A program made the position numbers and the translations under genes. A stretch of DNA of 26,168 nt from Nephromyces sp. MM_2019 (lineage: Eukaryota > Apicomplexa > Aconoidasida > Nephromycida), in contig JADHZB010000117.1 of NCBI GenBank assembly GCA_015657535.1, forward strand, positions 1 through 26,168, in the 5' to 3' direction. Shown piece after piece: positions 21,560 to 26,168 of this stretch. The number at the start of each line of letters is the position of its first letter. Position 1 is the first letter of the stretch. A model generated the notes under the pieces. The model worked only from the letters and a program-made list of their open reading frames with translations, was not told the DNA's origin and made no database searches.

Positions 21560-24500
21560 CTGCAGAGATTTGGGAACGAGAGAATTAATTGCATTTGCGT
21601 GCAGCACAGGAGACTGGGGGAAGTGAGACTTTTCAGTTCCTTGTTGGACATTCTGGATGAGCAACGAAAATTGATAGATGCTAGCCCAGTAGAGATGTCA
21701 GTGTGCGTGCATGCGAGAATTCGCTTATAAATCTCATGCTTGGGAATCTGGAAATCTATCGTGCTTTACATGTTTATGCTTTGATATACACCAGTGAATA
21801 CGATTCTATATAGCTTCGCTAGTTAAAATCTTTGGTGTACTAGAAGTAGTCTCATCCGTTGAAGGAATTGATAGCAAAGTGATCTGTACCTACAAATATG
21901 AATTGCATGCGCGGCTAATAGCCGTTATATAGATCTCCCATTAAATGGGTGGCACGGTAACGGAATCACGGTACATGCCTTAAATAGAGATACCCCTTGA
22001 ATATCATTAAGGGGGGACAAATAAAGCGTAGAACAAGATATACATACGCCACTACGTACTTCAAAAATAAAAACTTGCATCTTATCCCTCCAAATCACAT
22101 TCTTTCAATACATCAACTAAACACTACAAACAAAAAGAATCATACAACTACCAGCAACGTCGCACATGCGCTCCACATTCACTTACCCTAAAGATCATCT
22201 CAGAATCCTCAGAGATGCAAGGCGACTTCATGCAGCTCCTCTCTATGGTTTGCTCCGGGCATTCACCTAGGTTAACAGCCTCGTGCCTAACTGTTCTCAC
22301 GAGACTCATCATACCTCCTTCATCAGTGCAACTCGTTATATTGCATGCAGTTCCTACACTATAAGGATTATAGCCACACCCCCTAGCAAACTCAAGCTTG
22401 AAGTTAGTGGCGTTAGCTGCTATAGCACCAGCCAAATCAGCGTCGCTAGACAATGCCGTCAGCGATGTGGTAAACTCGTTAAGAGACGCCTCCTGATCGG
22501 GGGATAGTTTTAAGGTTATGTGGAAAGAGTGATTTTTACAAGGCACAGGTATCGTGGGGTAGGATAAGAACATGGGAGGGCGAGTGATCGTGAGCTTATG
22601 CTAGTGTAGATGATTGTGTGAATGTGTCTGCCTCCAATTGTCCTGTGAATGTTCACTGGGCAGTTGACATATCGTATTCTTTTTGGTGGATCTCTCTATT
22701 CTGAAATGAAGTGTATACTATGCATGATATTCTAATCGACGAAAATATCAAGCCTACGACACCCACTAACACATCTATATCTACACTCATACTAAAACTT
22801 CGATACACATACATACAAAGTGGTACATACAACTACTCTTGTGTGTACACCTGCTTATCATACTAAGAGGATACGGCTTATGGGGATACTCTACACACTT
22901 ACTGAGGGAGGAAGTACTCTAAAGTACGCGGCGACACCGTTCGCATCACGCGCGGAAGCGTCATAGACGATATTATCACCGGTGGCATTCAGGGAGACTG
23001 CAAAAGAGACGAATAGTTCAGAGAGTTTTATTTCTGGGAGAACTTGTATGATTCCACGCAGATATAACGGTAGAAGCAAAAGCTACAATTAGACAACGCA
23101 CAAATATAAACGTATATGATATCTCGTTGCCAATGAGATATAAAGGAAGAGATAAGGCGCAACGACGAATCGCACAACGCGGTATATATGAAGCAAACAT
23201 CTCTCCATATATATTCAAGAATGACGAATATATCGCTGGACTACTTGCTTGATACTCGCGGTGAACGATATGGCGCCACTGATATCTATACAGAATGAGA
23301 TATACATTCAGATAATAAATGCATAGGACGTTACACAGATACTGAAATACGCACACACAATGCATCCAGGAACCAAATGAAATTTCCACAAAAATTTGAT
23401 GAACTCACGTTTCTCAGCGAGCAAGGCTACGAAGGCATCATTCTGTTCTGGTGTGATCGCATGAGCATGATCACTTTCACTGGTGGTGTCATAAGCCCTC
23501 AAATGAATGTATCGCTCTGACCTGAAGACACCAATAGAATTCGAAACTTTATTTATGAAATTATATAAGCAAACAGCGAGACATCCACTCAGAGCTGATC
23601 TCTCAGTGATGTAGATTCACTTAGAGACAAACACATTGAATTGACGTATCGCCTGACATAGAGCTCTATTTATAATCTATATGCTTGAGGTATCTCTATT
23701 TCACGATATAGATACTGTGTCAGTTGCAATTAAATGAATCCCCCTATACGTGGACTTACTTCTGAACTTCCGCATTGTCAACGGCTTCATGAACCATTGC
23801 CAACCAGTCAATTGTAGGGTTGCCATGAGGAGCACCATCAAGAGCAGGCGGCTCGTAGATGCATGCCTGTATGTACACATAGACAATAGGGGAAAGTGAC
23901 GAAACCAGTTCACTGTATGTTCGCGCACACCTAATGTGCCATTGATACTAGCAGACGGCAACAGGGTATAACAAAAGCAATAGACAGACAGACCTACGCA
24001 TAATCAATTGGTATTCAAAAGGGTAGACCATCACAAATCAATTAGAAAATATCTTCGCACAAGGACGTTATTATCAGAAGAAAAATGCAATCACCAACAC
24101 ATATGGATAACTTAGATATACATCTGAGCTCTAATTGACAAAATATTCCATGTTAAAAGGCTAAGACACCATCGATTATCCCAATGGGAATAAGATCACA
24201 GAAAGATACTAAAATAGTATTAGTAGAGGTTGACATTGTACTCTTGCTACGGGTATCTACACATAGTAATGCAACTCTAGCAGGCACTCACTTCCTTAAC
24301 ATGGTATATCACACAACAAACATCCCAAAAAAACTAGTCTGACTGCTGACTCAACCACATATGCTCACGCACACATTGAAACTGTAAGTAAAAGCTCATT
24401 TTCGTCCACTTAGAGAGCACTACACGCCGAGCATGAAAAGCTACCCTTCAATTCAACAACGTCCAGTATCACACCAAAGTTTACAATCCCTGCACTCACC

Positions 24501-25727
24501 CTGAATCCAGATTCAGAGACATGCTCAACCCAGTGATGGTAAGTATCATCGGGTGGAGACTCACCATCAGCCAGATTCTTGTAGGCGAAACCAGTAAAAA
24601 CATAAGGAGGGTATGCAAAGGCAGTTGGGAAGGCGACCTCCTTGCACATAACCCGAATATCCTAAAGAGCACAACGAAAGTGAATGCCACTAACAACACA
24701 TAATACAGCTGCAGAAATGGTGAGTTTCCACATAAATAAGGGTTGCTATACAACAAAAAAAGCGGTAACTTCCCTCTGAAGGAAGAGGAAAATGTTAAGC
24801 CACAAAATAAAAGAAACACACACAAACATATACAGGGAGAGATACACATATCGACAGCACATTTGGTTTTTACAGCACAAGTAGCAGAGATGATACAGCT
24901 AATAATAAGATCTTCGAGGATTGTTGGTGGGTTCTTTATACAAGGAAAAAGGGATATCCGAGTGAAAGACACAAAATTAGATGAACTCTTACTCCTATCA
25001 ACGAGAGTAATACCGAAAGTGCAACGCATACAAGGGCAGCAGTAAAGCATTCAAGATTCATATGGCGATGCATTCATTCCTAGAAATACGCAACGATGCA
25101 TGGAGGGAAAGAGAATTTTGTTCGAGAAGAGAGAAAAATTCTAACCATCATCCAAAACTATACAAATATCCCCTAACATACTCACATGTTCATGTGGGTA
25201 TTCCACACGGAACGAACCCATCGCTGATTTATCCGAAAAATTCTCTGAGCTAAAGCTGCTAGAATCGACCGCCATTACAGAAACCTCTATTGGGTCGTGT
25301 ACATGTGCCCCATGTCCGTGGTCCCCATGTCCGTGGTCCCCATGTCCGTGGTCCCCACCTCCGGTTGCCCCATCTTCCTGATATGCCGCAGGCACAATAG
25401 CATGCGCATGATCGTGATCACCATGGTTGACGATAATACACAGGGTACAGCCACTGGTTGTTACTGAATCAAAGTAGGGGGTCTCAGCTCCGTGTGACAG
25501 TACCTCCGCAGCAGTCATGTAGCCGTGCATGGAGGTAGCAAAAACGTAGGGAATGGTCGTGAATGGTTTGTCGAATGTAATATTCGAACAGTCTTTTCCA
25601 ACGATCGGTTGGTCTTCTCCTGGGACGAAGGTTCGGGTGCTGAAACTGTTTTCTCCAAGAAAGCCCCCTTGGACGAAGAGCCTGGTTACAAAAGGGCGTA
25701 GCGATGTAGATAAATATATTGCTTCCA
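21416..25727 (-). CDS. Type I membrane protein: tandem H-lectin-like modules + TSP1-like region, 5' partial
   Basis: Probable cell-surface or secretory-organelle adhesin. Exons: 25727-25186, 24661-24500, 23866-23760, 23521-23409, 23033-22903, 22600 (or 22594)-22187, 21559-21416; all junctions close in phase with GTAAGT/GTGAGT-type donors, giving about 534 residues. Module 1 (exon 1) has CSNITFDKPFTTIPYVF, a HDHAHAI stretch and SAMGSFRVEYP. Module 2 (exons 2-5) repeats the plan: CKEVAFPTAFAYPPYVF, SDHAHAI and GVAAYFRVLPP. The 'F...F..P.VF' opening and 'F.V' close fit H-type lectin domains, but the match is by eye. Exon 6 adds a Cys-rich part with CNITSC and GECPEQTIERSC, like the second half of a thrombospondin type 1 repeat. 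The last exon holds the membrane helix (GAIAGIVIAIVVVFAAVSGI) and a basic tail SRRSAKMRLLNSK. No signal peptide is seen, so an upstream exon is expected outside the window; an ATG at 25743 is in frame but sits in a pyrimidine tract typical of a 3' splice site. Confidence 0.82.
25307..25353 (-). repeat. 15-bp tandem repeat coding a His/Gly/Asp run
   Basis: About three copies of a 15-bp unit (plus strand CCATGTCCGTGGTCC) encode GDHGHGDHGHGDHGHG inside module 1 of the lectin-like protein. They lie just after the HDHAHAI segment, which module 2 also has, while module 2 lacks the repeat. It is therefore an expansion inside one module. Confidence 0.9.
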
Positions 25728-26168
25728 CTTTGAAGGTTGACATAGAAAGAAGAGAGAAAATTACGACGGATTCAGGTGAAATAGGGTTGAGTTGATGGTA
25801 TAGTATTAGGTATCACATTTAAGATAGATGGTGGGACTAAATACTGTTACTTATTGTGTAGGGCTCTCTTATGGGTCCAAATATATATTTTATTCCCCAG
25901 AAAAGTAATATAAACGTAACATCTCCAATATAAAATGGTGGCTGGGAAGCTTAACACATACATTATCCATATTAATCATATTTAACTCCATACCGATAGA
26001 CACCCAGCAATCCTTTATTATCCATATTCACTCATTTTGGCAGTTAGGATCACATTTTATCATATCCATAAACCTACAAATTGCCAGAAATTTATACACC
26101 TACCCTGTTCCACACACTTGTGCAGCTACACATAAATTGGTCCTATAAGTTGCTCCCATACAAAATAA
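25728..26168. other. Upstream flank or intron of the lectin-like gene
   Basis: AT-rich, short frames only, no signal-peptide exon found. The pyrimidine-rich stretch just before 25727 on the minus strand suggests this is an intron, with the first exon further right. Confidence 0.5.

Noticed and set aside
24496..25050. 184-codon minus-strand frame
   Set aside because: Overlaps exon 24661-24500 in another frame and otherwise lies in the intron; hydrophobic, no recognisable domain.

Overview
This is a stretch of intron-rich nuclear DNA from a eukaryote. Every gene I can support is read from the minus strand. The best guess for the organism is an apicomplexan, or a close alveolate relative. The main reason is the gene at the right end: a single-pass membrane protein with a thrombospondin-type cysteine region before the membrane helix, a Gly/Ala-rich helix and a short basic tail, which is a layout typical of apicomplexan surface adhesins. 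The genus cannot be fixed from the sequence alone.

Layout from right to left, which is the direction of transcription. (1) About 25727-21416: a secreted or surface type I membrane protein built from two tandem H-type-lectin-like modules, a cysteine-rich TSP1-like region and a transmembrane helix; its 5' end lies outside the window. (2) About 21400-18900: a long gap with no gene I can defend. (3) About 18720-16975: a multi-exon gene, possibly cyclin-H-like. (4) 16900-11327: a PP2C-family protein phosphatase with a nearly complete exon model, from start codon to stop. (5) 10614-9807, 9640-8596 and 8565 to about 5225: three unrecognised small genes packed head to tail. (6) 5101 to beyond base 1: an ataxin-2/Pbp1 homologue with SM-ATX and LsmAD domains; its 3' end is cut off by the window.

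The exons were found by joining short open segments across GT...AG introns and requiring the reading phase to carry across each junction. For the phosphatase, ataxin-2 and the lectin-like gene almost every junction closes exactly, so those models are strong. For the three small genes and the cyclin-like gene some junctions remain open.

Most long open frames in the first 19 kb are artefacts of (CA)n/(TG)n repeats that fill the introns. The repeats largely disappear right of about 19.1 kb. Biologically the window holds RNA-granule/translation control (ataxin-2), phosphorylation control (PP2C, possibly a cyclin) and host or cell-surface interaction (the lectin-like/TSP1 protein); nothing suggests that they form one pathway.
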